From Citrobacter sp. Awk 4 (lineage in GTDB: Bacteria; Pseudomonadota; Gammaproteobacteria; Enterobacterales; Enterobacteriaceae): a DNA stretch of 64,000 nt. The notes beneath the pieces were generated by a model that searched no databases, had not been told where the DNA came from, and was given only the letters and a program-made list of their open reading frames with translations. Position 1 is the first letter of the stretch, and every line of letters starts with the position of its first letter. The position numbers and the translations under genes were made by a program. The stretch spans positions 1 to 64,000 of the forward strand of contig NZ_JANEWG010000019.1 in assembly GCF_028069725.1 (NCBI RefSeq). The letters run 5' to 3'. Shown here piece by piece: positions 34,150-44,657 of the stretch.

Positions 34150-35793
34150 ATGTCCAGCTTGATTAACAACGCCATGAGTGGACTTAACGCGGCCCAGGCT
34201 GCGTTAAATACCGCCAGTAACAACATCGCCAGTTACAACGTTGCGGGGTATACCCGACAAACCACCATTATGTCGCAAGCAAACAGCACGTTAGGTGCAG
34301 GTGGCTGGGTTGGAAATGGCGTGTATGTTTCAGGCGTGCAGCGCGAGTATGATGCGTTTATCACCAATCAGCTGCGCGCGGCTGAAAACCAGAGCAGCGG
34401 TTTGACCACGCGTTATGAGCAAATGTCGAAAATCGACAATCTGCTTTCCAGTAAAACCAGCTCAATTTCTACCTCGATGCAGGACTTTTTCACCAGCCTG
34501 CAAACGTTAGTCAGCAACGCGGAAGATCCTGCAGCCCGTCAGGCGTTGATTGGAAAAGCGAACGGTCTGGTAAACCAGTTTAAGACCACCGATCAATATC
34601 TTCGCGATCAGGATAAACAGGTCAACACCGCTATCGCTTCCAGCGTTGAGCAGATCAACAACTATTCGAAACAGATTGCCAGTCTGAATGACCAGATCTC
34701 CCGTCTGACCGGCGTGGGGGCGGGAGCATCGCCAAATGACCTCCTTGACCAGCGCGATCAACTGGTGAGCGAGTTAAACAAAATTGTCGGCGTTGAGGTC
34801 AGCGTCCAGGATGGCGGCACTTATAACCTGACGATGGCAAACGGGTATACCCTGGTACAGGGCAGCAGCTCGCGGCAGCTCGCGGCGGTGCCTTCCAGTG
34901 CCGACCCTTCACGAACAACAGTCGCCTATGTCGATGCGGCTGCCGGTGATATTGAAATCCCTGAAAAACTGCTCAATACCGGCTCGCTCGGTGGGTTAAT
35001 GACGTTCCGTTCTCAGGACCTCGATCAGACCCGTAATACCCTGGGCCAGCTGGCGTTGGCGTTTGCCAGTGAATTTAATACTCAGCACAAAGCGGGTTTT
35101 GATGCCAACGGTGATGCCGGTAAAGACTTTTTTGCGATCGGAAATCCTTCGGTTATTGGTAATGCCAAAAATGGCGGTAACGCGGTTTTAACGGCTGAAG
35201 TGGATGACAGCACAAAAGTGCAGGCCACGGATTATAAAGTGGTGTACGACGGCAGTAAGTGGCAGGTCACGCGTCTTGCGGATAACACCACTTTCGAAGC
35301 GAAACCCGATGTCAACGGTAAGCTGGATATTGACGGTCTGAAAGTGACGGTCAGCGGAACGCCGGGGGCGAAAGCCAATGACAGCTTTACGTTAAAGCCT
35401 GTCAGCGACGCCATCGTGAACATGAAAGTGATGGTCACGGATGAGTCGAAACTTGCCATGTCCAGCCTTAAGGATTCCGGTCAGAGTGATAACCGCAACG
35501 GTCAGGCGCTGCTGGATCTGCAAGGCAAAGCCACCGTTGGCAATAAAACCTTTAACGATGCTTACGCCACGCTGGTCAGTGATGTGGGGAATAAAACCTC
35601 CACCCTGAAAACCAGTAGCACCACCCAGGGCAATGTGGTGACCCAACTGACGAACCAGCAGCAGTCAATCTCTGGCGTCAATCTTGATGAAGAGTATGGC
35701 AACCTGCAACGCTATCAACAGTACTATCTGGCGAACGCGCAAGTCCTGCAAACGGCCAGTTCGATGTTTGATGCGCTGATGAACATTCGCTAA
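34150..35793 (+). CDS. flgK: FlgK, hook-filament junction protein 1
   Basis: FlgK is the first of the two junction proteins between hook and filament, exported with FlgN. The 547-residue product has the N-terminal helix MSSLINNAMSGLNAAQAALN with TASNNIASYNVAGYTRQ, a long coiled-coil section (about 60-190), variable central domains, and the C-terminal VNLDEEYGNLQRYQQYYLANAQVLQ-type segment (here GVNLDEEYGNLQRYQQYY). Length agrees with E. coli. flgL follows after 15 bases. Confidence 0.97.
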   Translation: MSSLINNAMSGLNAAQAALNTASNNIASYNVAGYTRQTTIMSQANSTLGAGGWVGNGVYVSGVQREYDAFITNQLRAAENQSSGLTTRYEQMSKIDNLLSSKTSSISTSMQDFFTSLQTLVSNAEDPAARQALIGKANGLVNQFKTTDQYLRDQDKQVNTAIASSVEQINNYSKQIASLNDQISRLTGVGAGASPNDLLDQRDQLVSELNKIVGVEVSVQDGGTYNLTMANGYTLVQGSSSRQLAAVPSSADPSRTTVAYVDAAAGDIEIPEKLLNTGSLGGLMTFRSQDLDQTRNTLGQLALAFASEFNTQHKAGFDANGDAGKDFFAIGNPSVIGNAKNGGNAVLTAEVDDSTKVQATDYKVVYDGSKWQVTRLADNTTFEAKPDVNGKLDIDGLKVTVSGTPGAKANDSFTLKPVSDAIVNMKVMVTDESKLAMSSLKDSGQSDNRNGQALLDLQGKATVGNKTFNDAYATLVSDVGNKTSTLKTSSTTQGNVVTQLTNQQQSISGVNLDEEYGNLQRYQQYYLANAQVLQTASSMFDALMNIR

Positions 35794-35808
35794 AGGAGAG
35801 GGGCTTAA

Positions 35809-36762
35809 ATGCGTATTAGTACCCAAATGATGTACCAGCAGAATATGCGTGGTATCACCAATTCTCAGGCAGAATGGATGAAGTACGGCGAGCAGATGTC
35901 CACGGGCAAGCGTGTTATCAATCCGTCGGATGATCCGATTGCCGCTTCGCAGGCCGTTGTCCTGTCTCAGGCGCAGGCGCAGAACAGTCAGTACACGCTG
36001 GCGCGCTCGTTTGCCACGCAGAAAGTGTCACTGGAAGAGAATGTGTTAAGCCAGGTGACAACGGCGATTCAGAGTGCGCAAGAGAAAATCGTCAGTGCGG
36101 GTAACGGCACGTTAAGTGATGATGACCGTGCCTCGTTGGCGACAGACCTGCAGGGGATCCGCGATCAGCTGATGAACCTGGCGAACAGTACCGATGGTAA
36201 CGGGCGCTATATTTTTGCCGGTTATAAAACTGAAAGCGCACCGTTTTCCCAGACGGACGGCGCATATAACGGCGGGCATGAGAATGTCACCCAGCAGGTT
36301 GATGCTTCCCGTACGATGGTGATTGGCCACACTGGTGACCAGATTTTTAATAAAATCACCAGTAATGCCGTGCCGGAGCCAGATGGCAGCAATTCTGAAA
36401 CCAGTCTGTTCAAAATGCTGGATAGCGCTATCGATGCACTGAACACGCCGGTGGCGGGGGATGATGTGGCAAGAGATAAAGCGTCGGCGGCGATTGATAA
36501 AACCAACCGGGGTTTAAAAAACTCGCTGAATAACGTGCTGACAGTGCGGGCAGAGTTGGGAACGCAACTGAAGGAGCTTGATTCACTGGATGCGTTGGGA
36601 AGCGATCGCGCGTTGGGTCAGACGCAGCAAATGAGCAACCTGGTCGACGTGGACTGGAATGCGGCAATCTCTTCATATGTGATGCAACAGGCGGCGCTAC
36701 AGGCGTCTTATAAAGCGTTTACCGATATGCAGGGCATGTCACTGTTTCAGCTAAACCGATAA
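35809..36762 (+). CDS. flgL: FlgL, hook-filament junction protein 3
   Basis: FlgL is the second junction protein, flagellin-related, placed between FlgK and FliC. The 317-residue product has the N-terminal flagellin-like helices (MRISTQMMYQQNMRGITNSQ, then MSTGKRVINPSDDPIAASQ) and the C-terminal helix DWNAAISSYVMQQAALQASYKAFTDMQ. Length equals E. coli. Ends the flagellar cluster; two hairpins follow in its 3' UTR. Confidence 0.97.
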   Translation: MRISTQMMYQQNMRGITNSQAEWMKYGEQMSTGKRVINPSDDPIAASQAVVLSQAQAQNSQYTLARSFATQKVSLEENVLSQVTTAIQSAQEKIVSAGNGTLSDDDRASLATDLQGIRDQLMNLANSTDGNGRYIFAGYKTESAPFSQTDGAYNGGHENVTQQVDASRTMVIGHTGDQIFNKITSNAVPEPDGSNSETSLFKMLDSAIDALNTPVAGDDVARDKASAAIDKTNRGLKNSLNNVLTVRAELGTQLKELDSLDALGSDRALGQTQQMSNLVDVDWNAAISSYVMQQAALQASYKAFTDMQGMSLFQLNR

Positions 36763-36836
36763 CCTTTTTTAAAACATACCATGAAACCGGGTATGTTTTA
36801 TCTGCCCGCTCCATCACCCCGGAGCGGGCTTTTTTT
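36720..36836 (+). ncRNA. Candidate FlgO-type small RNA in the flgL 3' UTR
   Basis: E. coli makes a sigma-28-dependent small RNA, FlgO, from the 3' UTR of flgL. Here the same position has a hairpin AAAACATACC/GGTATGTTTT (36771-36799) and then a strong G+C terminator, an arrangement that could yield such an RNA. The 5' end given is a guess; conservation of the RNA sequence could not be checked. Confidence 0.35.
36803..36836 (+). terminator. Intrinsic terminator after flgL
   Basis: The stem GCCCGCTCC/GGAGCGGGC, with an eight-base loop, is followed by seven T residues, 70 bases after the flgL stop. Confidence 0.9.
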
Positions 36837-36923
36837 CGCCTGAATAGCGTAGCGACAAGGCAAAACTGCAAAGCGAACGTTACTGTTTCGCGGACACAAA
36901 CTGCGGCATTCTTCAGATTGAAG

Positions 36924-36955
36924 ATAAAAAAAAGCCGACCAGAAGGTCGGCTTTA
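36924..36955 (-). terminator. Intrinsic terminator after rne
   Basis: On the minus strand the perfect stem AAGCCGACC/GGTCGGCTT with a four-base loop is followed by a long T run, 16 bases beyond the rne stop. Confidence 0.9.
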
Positions 36956-36968
36956 GCGGTTTGTCTGC

Positions 36969-39900
36969 TTATTCTACTGACTGAGGACGCGTCGGTTGCG
37001 CTGACGCATGATGCGTTGCGCTGTGACCCCCGGCAGCCCCTTTACCTTCAAAAGCAAAGGCAGGACGTTGCCAGTCGCTGTGACGCGGCGCTTCCGGAAC
37101 ATATTCCGGCGCAGGCGCACGGGTCATCGGCGCAGTGGCATGGTGGTGTACCGGTCGAGATTCAACGGCGACAGCGGCGGTCTCTTTAATGACTTCAGCA
37201 GGTGCAACGACTTCAGCCGCTGCAACAGGCGCAATCACCTCAACTTTCGGTGCTTCTGCCGCCACAACGACAGGTTCAGCTACGCCTGCAACCACTTCAG
37301 GTTCAGCGATAGCTTCTACAGGTTCGGTCGTTACGGTTTCCTGAACTTCTTCCACCGCGTTTGCTTCAGCAATGATTTCCTCGGCAACAGGGACATCCGC
37401 TTGCGCGATAACCTGCGGCTGTTCATCAACGGCCGTCGCGATGGCTTCCGGGTGCGTGGTTTCCACAACCACAGGCTGCGGCTCGACAGCAACCGTTTCG
37501 GTCTGAATCGGTGCTTCGACAACCTGTTCTACGGCTGCCACTTGCGGCTCAATCGCGGCGGTTTGGGTTACCACCGGTGCGATCTCCTGATCACGCAGCT
37601 CTTCAACCTGCGCATCCTGAGGACGAACAACCGGGTAGCGGATCCACACTTTGCCAGACGCCATTTCCGGGGAAGCACAGGCAACAGTCAACGGCATCGG
37701 TGACTGAACCGGGTAGCGCTCGTCACGGTAGCGACGACGACGTTGGCCGCTGACGCGCAGATGGCGAGGTGAACGACGTGAGCGACGCGGCATACCGTTG
37801 TTGTCGCGAGCCTCGTTGTTCTCTTCCTGTTCTGCCGTCGCGTCGGCGACAACCGGCAGATCCAGTTTCGCCAGCTCAGTACGTTGAGCCGGTGCTGTCT
37901 GCTCTACAACGTGAGTCGCGACATTTTCAACGACCGCAGTGGCAGCCAGTTCGACATCAACCGCTGCGCTCTCACCGTAACGTACTTTCTGGTTCAACTG
38001 GCGCTGTCTACGACGAGGTTGAGGCTGACGAACGCGCTCTTCCTGTTCCGCTTCCTGTACCGGTTGCTCTTCAAGGTTAAGCGCTTTAACTTCCTGCTGT
38101 GCCTGACGTTTGTCTTCGCTACGACGACGATTACGCTCACGACGCGGCGCTTGCTGCTCATCAGCGGATTTGACTCTTTCGTTAACGTCATTGCCAGTTT
38201 GCTGACGGTTGTCGCGCAACTCAGCATTTTGTTGCGAAGGCTGACGGCGGTTACGACGGTTCTCGTCGCGGTTTTCACCGCCTTCTGAACGTTCGTTACG
38301 ATCGCTGCGGTCACTACGTTCATTACGGTTATCACGGCGGTCATTACGATCGCGGCGATTGTTCTGGCGCGGTTTGCGGCGATCCTGCTGACGTTCCGGT
38401 TTCTCTTCCGCTTTAGGTGCTTCTTGCTCAACCGGTTTCGCATCTTCACTGCCAGCGAACATGGATTTCAGCGCGCCAAAGAAACGGCTTAACAGACCCG
38501 GCTGCGCAGCAGTAGCGGCGGCGGTCACTGCAGCTGCCTTTGGCGCAGTGGCTTTAACCACGGACTCTGTAGGGGCCGGTGCAGGCGGAACTTCTGGCAT
38601 GGCAAAGGTCGCCAGCGCTGGTTGCTCAGGGCGTTTACGCTCGGCGTACTCTTCTTCAGAAGGTAATGCCATTGCCTCTTCGTGCAGTTTCGGCAGCATA
38701 TAGCTCAGGGTCGGTGTTTCTTCGCCTTTACGGACACGCAGCACGGAGTAGTGCGGAGTTTCCATCTGATCGTTTGGCACGATCACACAGCGAACGCCAT
38801 CCTGACGCGTTTCAATCGCATTTACCGCGTTACGTTTTTCGTTGAGCAGGTATGACGCGATCGGCACAGGAACAATCGCGTGCACTTCCTGGGTGTTTTC
38901 TTTCAGCGCTTCTTCTTCGATCAGACGCAGAATAGACAGGGACAGCGACTCGTTATCACGAACGGTACCGGTGCCGCTACAGCGTGGGCAAACGTGATGA
39001 CTGGATTCACCCAGAGAAGGGCTCAGGCGCTGACGGGACATCTCCAGCAGACCAAAGCGGGAAATATGACTAATTTGAATACGCGCACGATCCTGGCGTA
39101 CCGCTTCACGCAGACGGTTTTCAACCGCGCGCTGGTGACGAACCGGGGTCATATCGATGAAATCGATAACAATCAGGCCGCCAAGGTCACGCAGACGCAG
39201 CTGACGGGCGATCTCATCGGCCGCTTCCAGGTTGGTGTTGAACGCCGTCTCTTCGATATCACCGCCGCGCGTAGCGCGAGCAGAGTTGATATCGATAGCG
39301 GTTAACGCTTCGGTGCTGTCGATAACGATGGAGCCGCCGGAAGGCAGACGGACTTCGCGCTGGAATGCAGATTCGATCTGCGATTCGATCTGGTAGTGGC
39401 TAAACAGCGGAATTTCACCGGTGTAGAGCTTGATTTTGCTGCTGAAATCCGGACGACCCAGCGCCGCGATGTGCTGGCGCGCCAGCTCGAGCACTTTCGG
39501 GTTGTCGATGAGGATTTCACCGATGTCCTGACGTAAATAGTCACGGAAAGCGCGCACGATAACGTTACTTTCCTGGTGGATCAGGAAGGGCGCAGGGCGG
39601 CTTTCAGCGGCTTTCTGAATTGCTTCCCAGTGTTTAAGACGGAAGCTCAGATCCCACTGCAGCGCTTCGGCGGATTTGCCGACGCCAGCGGTACGCACGA
39701 TGAGACCCATGCCATCAGGCAGTTCCAGGCTCGCCAGCGCTTCTTTTAACTCGGTACGATCGTCGCCTTCGATACGACGAGAAATGCCGCCCGCACGCGG
39801 GTTGTTCGGCATCAGAACCAGATAACTCCCCGCCAGACTGATAAATGTGGTCAGCGCAGCACCTTTGTTGCCACGCTCTTCTTTATCAATCTGAACAATA

Positions 39901-40199
39901 ACTTCCTGGCCTTCGCGCAACACATCTTTAATGTTTGGACGACCATGGGCGTTGTAATTAGCGGGGAAATATTCGCGGGCAATTTCTTTTAACGGGAGGA
40001 AACCGTGACGTTCAGCGCCGTAATCAACAAAAGCGGCTTCCAGGCTCGGTTCAATACGGGTAATTTTGCCTTTATAGATGTTTGCTTTTTTCTGTTCATG
40101 TCCAGGACTTTCGATATCCAGGTCGTACAGACGTTGCCCATCTACCAGGGCGACACGCAACTCTTCCTGCTGAGTTGCGTTGATTAACATTCTTTTCAT
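36969..40199 (-). CDS. rne: RNase E, endoribonuclease and degradosome scaffold
   Basis: RNase E initiates most mRNA decay and processes rRNA and tRNA. The 1076-residue protein has the N-terminal catalytic half (about 1-530): an S1 domain from about 39, catalytic Asp residues in [14 protein letters not shown] and LIVIDFIDM, and the Zn-link CPRCSGTG. The membrane-targeting helix [15 protein letters not shown] is followed by Arg-rich RNA-binding segments. An Ala/Val/Glu-rich low-complexity stretch follows, and the PNPase-binding end includes [19 protein letters not shown]. It is about 15 residues longer than K-12 RNase E, within the disordered C-terminal half. Its long 5' UTR is the autoregulatory region. 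Divergent from rluC. Confidence 0.98.
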   Translation of the reverse strand: MKRMLINATQQEELRVALVDGQRLYDLDIESPGHEQKKANIYKGKITRIEPSLEAAFVDYGAERHGFLPLKEIAREYFPANYNAHGRPNIKDVLREGQEVIVQIDKEERGNKGAALTTFISLAGSYLVLMPNNPRAGGISRRIEGDDRTELKEALASLELPDGMGLIVRTAGVGKSAEALQWDLSFRLKHWEAIQKAAESRPAPFLIHQESNVIVRAFRDYLRQDIGEILIDNPKVLELARQHIAALGRPDFSSKIKLYTGEIPLFSHYQIESQIESAFQREVRLPSGGSIVIDSTEALTAIDINSARATRGGDIEETAFNTNLEAADEIARQLRLRDLGGLIVIDFIDMTPVRHQRAVENRLREAVRQDRARIQISHISRFGLLEMSRQRLSPSLGESSHHVCPRCSGTGTVRDNESLSLSILRLIEEEALKENTQEVHAIVPVPIASYLLNEKRNAVNAIETRQDGVRCVIVPNDQMETPHYSVLRVRKGEETPTLSYMLPKLHEEAMALPSEEEYAERKRPEQPALATFAMPEVPPAPAPTESVVKATAPKAAAVTAAATAAQPGLLSRFFGALKSMFAGSEDAKPVEQEAPKAEEKPERQQDRRKPRQNNRRDRNDRRDNRNERSDRSDRNERSEGGENRDENRRNRRQPSQQNAELRDNRQQTGNDVNERVKSADEQQAPRRERNRRRSEDKRQAQQEVKALNLEEQPVQEAEQEERVRQPQPRRRQRQLNQKVRYGESAAVDVELAATAVVENVATHVVEQTAPAQRTELAKLDLPVVADATAEQEENNEARDNNGMPRRSRRSPRHLRVSGQRRRRYRDERYPVQSPMPLTVACASPEMASGKVWIRYPVVRPQDAQVEELRDQEIAPVVTQTAAIEPQVAAVEQVVEAPIQTETVAVEPQPVVVETTHPEAIATAVDEQPQVIAQADVPVAEEIIAEANAVEEVQETVTTEPVEAIAEPEVVAGVAEPVVVAAEAPKVEVIAPVAAAEVVAPAEVIKETAAVAVESRPVHHHATAPMTRAPAPEYVPEAPRHSDWQRPAFAFEGKGAAGGHSATHHASAQPTRPQSVE

Positions 40200-40770
40200 C
40201 GTAACTTACTCATTATTCTTACATTGACGACTAAGCTGCGGGCAAAGTAACGCCTTTCCGGGTGTGAACCGATGGCCTCGTGACTATTCGCGTCGCCAAC
40301 CTCACGGTTGTCGTCAGCTCAAAGAGGCGCAGAGTGTCGGTTGCCTGTATTTCAAACGGAAACACAGCGCAATTATCAGGGGAACAGTCTGGGTATTACT
40401 CTCCAGAGAAGATCCTATCTACCGGTAAGGACTGCAACCCGCAGCCCGCTAACTGTCTGAAAGATCAATACGTCTTACGCCATTGCTGCGTTGATGATCG
40501 GTCAGACAAAATGGGTTATTCCGTAAAAGTTCTTGTTTTAGCAAGTTTCAACACGGAAACAGCTCATTATTCCATTGCTAACCTTGTTATAGCAAGATGA
40601 CTTTTACCATTTATCACCCGGTTACTCACAGTTTTTTCACTTCTGCAGAGTGATTGGTTTAATAACCGCCAAAATGAAGAAGTGGACGGTGAGCGAACGG
40701 GTGTAAAAGTAAATATAAGCATAGAAAAATGAGTGGCGCGAATCTCAATGGCTATTTAGAATCGCCCACC
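40200..40770. promoter_or_regulatory. rne 5' UTR (rne5 element) and rne/rluC divergent promoters
   Basis: No gene is supported in these 571 bases. In E. coli the rne transcript has a 361-base leader whose hairpins let RNase E feed back on its own mRNA; by position, about 40200-40560 on the minus strand is that leader. A small perfect hairpin, CAACCTCAC/GGTTG-type (about 40298-40312), is one visible element. The rluC promoter must lie to the right. A plus-strand open frame at 40280-40600 crosses the leader and looks spurious. Confidence 0.65.
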
Positions 40771-41724
40771 ATGAAAACAGAGACTCCATCCGTAAAAATT
40801 ATTGCCATTACAGCAGACGAAGCTGGGCAACGAATCGACAACTTTTTGCGCACGCAACTTAAAGGCGTGCCAAAAAGTATGATTTATCGCATTTTGCGTA
40901 AAGGCGAAGTGCGGGTGAACAAAAAGCGCATCAAGCCCGAATATAAGCTGGAAGCCGGGGATGAGGTGCGTATTCCGCCAGTGCGTGTTGCCGAACGCGA
41001 AGAAGAGGCGGTATCGCCGCATCTGCAAAAAGTGGCGGCATTGGCCGATGTCATTCTCTATGAGGATGAGCACATTCTGGTGTTAAACAAGCCTTCCGGT
41101 ACGGCAGTGCATGGCGGAAGTGGGCTGAGTTTCGGTGTGATTGAAGGTTTACGCGCGCTGAGACCAGAAGCACGTTTCCTGGAACTGGTGCACCGCCTTG
41201 ACCGTGACACCTCCGGCGTATTGCTGGTAGCGAAAAAACGCTCCGCTTTACGTTCGCTGCATGAACAGTTGCGTGAAAAGGGGATGCAAAAAGATTATCT
41301 GGCGCTGGTTCGCGGTCAGTGGCAGTCGCATGTCAAAACGGTCCAGGCACCGTTATTAAAGAATATTCTGCAAAGCGGCGAGCGTATTGTTCGGGTAAAC
41401 CAGGAAGGTAAGCCATCGGAGACACGTTTCAAAGTGGAAGAACGCTACGCGTTTGCCACGCTGGTGCGCTGTAGTCCGGTTACGGGAAGAACCCATCAGA
41501 TTCGTGTTCACACCCAATATGCCGGGCATCCCATCGCATTTGACGATCGTTACGGCGATCGTGAGTTTGATAAACAGCTGGCGGGAACAGGCTTATCGCG
41601 ACTCTTTCTCCACGCTGCGGCACTGAAGTTTACCCATCCCGGCACCGGGGAAGTGTTACGTATCGAAGCGCCAATGGATAACCAACTGAAGCATTGTCTT
41701 CAGGTATTGCGCAATAAAGCTTAA
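40771..41724 (+). CDS. rluC: RluC, 23S rRNA pseudouridine(955/2504/2580) synthase
   Basis: RluC makes three pseudouridines in 23S rRNA near the peptidyl-transferase centre. The 317-residue product has an N-terminal S4 RNA-binding domain (about 19-80, QRIDNFLRTQLKGVPKSMIYRILRKGEVRVN) and the RluA-family catalytic motif ELVHRLDRDTSGVLLVAKK, with the catalytic Asp in HRLDRD. SPVTGRTHQIRVH is the other family signature. It is two residues shorter than K-12 RluC, near residue 265. ATG 40771 matches the family start; an upstream ATG at 40729 adds 14 unsupported residues. Confidence 0.96.
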   Translation: MKTETPSVKIIAITADEAGQRIDNFLRTQLKGVPKSMIYRILRKGEVRVNKKRIKPEYKLEAGDEVRIPPVRVAEREEEAVSPHLQKVAALADVILYEDEHILVLNKPSGTAVHGGSGLSFGVIEGLRALRPEARFLELVHRLDRDTSGVLLVAKKRSALRSLHEQLREKGMQKDYLALVRGQWQSHVKTVQAPLLKNILQSGERIVRVNQEGKPSETRFKVEERYAFATLVRCSPVTGRTHQIRVHTQYAGHPIAFDDRYGDREFDKQLAGTGLSRLFLHAAALKFTHPGTGEVLRIEAPMDNQLKHCLQVLRNKA

Positions 41725-41740
41725 GGCGCTTAGCTTTTCA

Positions 41741-41800
41741 GGCCTACAGGGTTATGTCCGCTGTAGGCCTGATAAGACGTTCTAACGTTGCCATCAGACA
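41741..41800. repeat. REP/BIME palindrome between rluC and yceF
   Basis: A perfect 9-bp inverted repeat GGCCTACAG/CTGTAGGCC (41741-41769) merges into a REP unit GTAGGCCTGATAAGACG with the partner arm TTGCCATCAGAC (to 41799). It lies between convergent rluC and yceF, a typical REP location. Confidence 0.8.
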
Positions 41801-41806
41801 AATCAA

Positions 41807-42391
41807 CTAGGCCTTCAGCGGATTCATCTCTTCCCGACGTAGCATCTGACACAGTGCAATCAACGGCAGACCAATGAGCGTATTCGGGTCGCGTCCTTCT
41901 AAGCGTTCGAAAAGCGCGATGCCGAGCCCTTCACTTTTAAAACTCCCCGCGCAGTGTAATGGACGTTCTTTGCGTACATAGTCCTCGATTTCTGCTTCGC
42001 TCAGATGTCGAAAATGAACATCAAAAGGCTCTACTTCTGTTTGTAAGTGACCGGTTGCGGAATGATAAAGCGCGAGCCCGGTATAAAACGTCACAATATT
42101 CCCGCTGGCTTTCGCTAATTGTTGCCGTGCTTTTTCTTCGGTTAACGGTTTACCTGTAATTTCGCCGTCCAGAACGCAAATCTGGTCGGAACCGATAATC
42201 AGATGATTTGGGAAACGGTGGGCGAGAGATTGCGCTTTTTCCTGTGCCAGACGCAACACCAGATGTCGCGGCGTTTCGCCAGGCTTCGGGGTTTCGTCGA
42301 CCTCTGGCGCTGCGCATTCGAAGGGGATACACAGTTTTTCGAGCAACGCGCGACGCCAGGGGGAGGTTGAGGCGAGAATCAGTTGCGGCAT
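41807..42391 (-). CDS. yceF: YceF, Maf-family nucleotide pyrophosphatase
   Basis: YceF is a Maf-type pyrophosphatase; the E. coli enzyme hydrolyses m7GTP and is proposed to clean up modified nucleotides. The 194-residue product starts [17 protein letters not shown] (Maf nucleotide-binding motif S-T/S-S-x-R/W-R) and contains [19 protein letters not shown] (catalytic Asp of the SDQ motif) and [29 protein letters not shown]. The length matches E. coli. It is divergent from yceD over 197 bases. Confidence 0.96.
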   Translation of the reverse strand: MPQLILASTSPWRRALLEKLCIPFECAAPEVDETPKPGETPRHLVLRLAQEKAQSLAHRFPNHLIIGSDQICVLDGEITGKPLTEEKARQQLAKASGNIVTFYTGLALYHSATGHLQTEVEPFDVHFRHLSEAEIEDYVRKERPLHCAGSFKSEGLGIALFERLEGRDPNTLIGLPLIALCQMLRREEMNPLKA

Positions 42392-42523
42392 ATTTTTTTC
42401 CCCAGATATAGCGTAATGATGTGAGCCATTTTAAACTATGCGCCGGGTCGTTCAAGCGAGCCACAACGGCTTGTCCTGATTGATTTTAAGTCTGTGACTC
42501 GCAATGTGTGCGAATTATTGGCA

Positions 42524-42549
42524 AAAGGCAACCGCACGTTGCCTTTTTC
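42524..42549 (+). terminator. Terminator hairpin upstream of yceD
   Basis: The perfect stem AAGGCAAC/GTTGCCTT with a five-base loop is followed by TTTTTC. It points toward yceD but ends 40 bases before its ATG, so it must end some upstream plus-strand transcript or act as an attenuator. In E. coli the small RNA SraB was reported between yceF and yceD, which could be the source. Confidence 0.7.
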
Positions 42550-42576
42550 TTTGACTATATGACGTTACAAAGTTAA

Positions 42577-43110
<534 letters not shown>

Positions 43111-43114
43111 TTGA

Positions 43115-43300
<186 letters not shown>

Positions 43301-43347
43301 TCACGCGTTACTCAAAGGATTTCGCCTTTCAGGAAACCGGTAAGCGA

Positions 43348-43425
43348 GTGGATCCCCAAAGCACAAGTCACTATGCTCTGGGGTGATTAAGCGCAGCCAG
43401 TATGCTTGTAGTGCGAACGCCGAAG
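43348..43425. repeat. ERIC/IRU-like element in the rpmF-plsX spacer
   Basis: The segment shows blocks of the ERIC consensus in order: GTGGATCCCCA, then CTCTGGGGTGA, AGCGCAGCCA, and GCTTGTAGTGCGAA. The first two blocks pair to give the hairpin CCCCA...TGGGG. The central part diverges and it is shorter than a full 127-bp ERIC, so this is a degenerate or partial copy. It lies inside a transcribed spacer, as ERICs usually do. Confidence 0.5.
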
Positions 43426-43454
43426 AGTACAAGCGTGATGAAGCTTAGTGAGGA

Positions 43455-43476
43455 TTTCCCCGTGCGAGCGGGGAAA
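43455..43476 (+). promoter_or_regulatory. Stable hairpin shortly before the plsX start
   Basis: The perfect 8-bp stem TTTCCCCG/CGGGGAAA with loop TGCGAG ends about 25 bases before the plsX TTG. It could affect plsX translation or RNase processing of the rpmF-plsX mRNA. No T run, so not a terminator. Confidence 0.6.
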
Positions 43477-43501
43477 CGCCAAACCGGGCGGCGACGATAT
43501 C

Positions 43502-44581
43502 TTGACACGTCTAACCCTGGCGTTAGATGTCATGGGGGGCGATTTTGGCCCTTCCGTGACAGTGCCTGCAGCACTGCAGGCACTGAATTCTAATTCGCAA
43601 CTCACACTTCTTTTAGTCGGGAATCCCGATACAATCACGCCATTACTTGCCAAAGCTGACTTTGAACAACGTTCGCGTCTGCAGATTATCCCTGCACAGT
43701 CAGTTATTGCCAGTGATGCCCGGCCTTCGCAAGCGATCCGCGCCAGTCGCGGGAGTTCTATGCGTGTGGCCCTGGAACTGGTGAAAGAAGGTCGAGCTGA
43801 GGCCTGTGTGAGCGCCGGTAATACGGGCGCGCTGATGGGACTGGCGAAATTATTGCTCAAGCCTCTTGAGGGGATTGAGCGTCCGGCGTTGGTGACGGTG
43901 TTACCGCATCAGCAAAAGGGCAAAACGGTGGTGCTGGATCTTGGCGCCAACGTGGATTGCGACAGCACGATGTTAGTGCAGTTCGCCATTATGGGCTCCG
44001 TTTTAGCGGAGGAGGTGGTTGGCATAACCAACCCTCGAGTGGCGCTACTTAACATCGGTGAAGAAGAAACCAAGGGTCTCGACAGTATTCGGGATGCCTC
44101 TGTGGTGCTAAAAACAATCCCTTCCATCAACTACATCGGCTATCTTGAAGCTAATGAATTATTGACGGGGAAAACCGATGTTCTGGTATGTGATGGATTT
44201 ACAGGTAATGTCACATTAAAGACAATGGAAGGTGTTGTCAGAATGTTCCTCTCACTGCTGAAATCTCAGGGTGAGGGCAAAAAACGGTCGTGGTGGCTGC
44301 TGATATTAAAACGTTGGTTACAAAAAAGCCTGACGAGGCGATTCAGTCACCTCAACCCCGACCAGTATAATGGCGCCTGTCTGTTAGGATTGCGCGGCAC
44401 GGTGATCAAAAGTCATGGTGCGGCCAATCAGCGAGCATTTACAGTCGCGATTGAACAGGCAGTGCAGGCGGTGCAGCGACAAGTTCCTCAGCGAATTGCC
44501 GCTCGCCTGGAATCTGTATACCCAGCCGGATTCGAATTGCTGGAAGGTGGCAAAAGCGGGAATTCGCGAACACATAACTGA
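43502..44581 (+). CDS. plsX: PlsX, acyl-ACP:phosphate acyltransferase
   Basis: PlsX makes acyl-phosphate from acyl-ACP for the PlsY step of phospholipid synthesis. The 359-residue product has the family start [23 protein letters not shown] and the signatures [13 protein letters not shown] and [19 protein letters not shown] at 43502 is taken as start because it gives MTRLTLAL as in E. coli, where the start is also TTG; the ATG at 43448 lies before the upstream hairpin. The last few residues ([11 protein letters not shown]) run slightly longer than K-12. fabH follows after 76 bases. Confidence 0.95.
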   Translation: MTRLTLALDVMGGDFGPSVTVPAALQALNSNSQLTLLLVGNPDTITPLLAKADFEQRSRLQIIPAQSVIASDARPSQAIRASRGSSMRVALELVKEGRAEACVSAGNTGALMGLAKLLLKPLEGIERPALVTVLPHQQKGKTVVLDLGANVDCDSTMLVQFAIMGSVLAEEVVGITNPRVALLNIGEEETKGLDSIRDASVVLKTIPSINYIGYLEANELLTGKTDVLVCDGFTGNVTLKTMEGVVRMFLSLLKSQGEGKKRSWWLLILKRWLQKSLTRRFSHLNPDQYNGACLLGLRGTVIKSHGAANQRAFTVAIEQAVQAVQRQVPQRIAARLESVYPAGFELLEGGKSGNSRTHN

Positions 44582-44657
44582 TGATGTGGTCGTCTCGCTG
44601 TTAACGCACCGGCAGTTTGCACGTGGCGGTATATAACCGAAAAGTGACTGAGCGTAC

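Noticed and set aside
37008-37703. 231-codon plus-strand open frame opposite rne
   Set aside because: It is Arg/Phe/Asn-rich, a mirror of the Ala/Val/Glu-rich low-complexity tail of RNase E; no ribosome-binding site or family resemblance.
40280-40600. 106-codon plus-strand open frame between rne and rluC
   Set aside because: Antisense to the rne leader; start lacks a ribosome-binding site and the product resembles nothing I know. Kept only as a note in the findings.
43455-43476. CRISPR repeat (sequence resembles the CCCCG-loop-CGGGG core of type I-E repeats)
   Set aside because: It occurs once only, with no spacer-repeat periodicity and no cas genes anywhere in the window.
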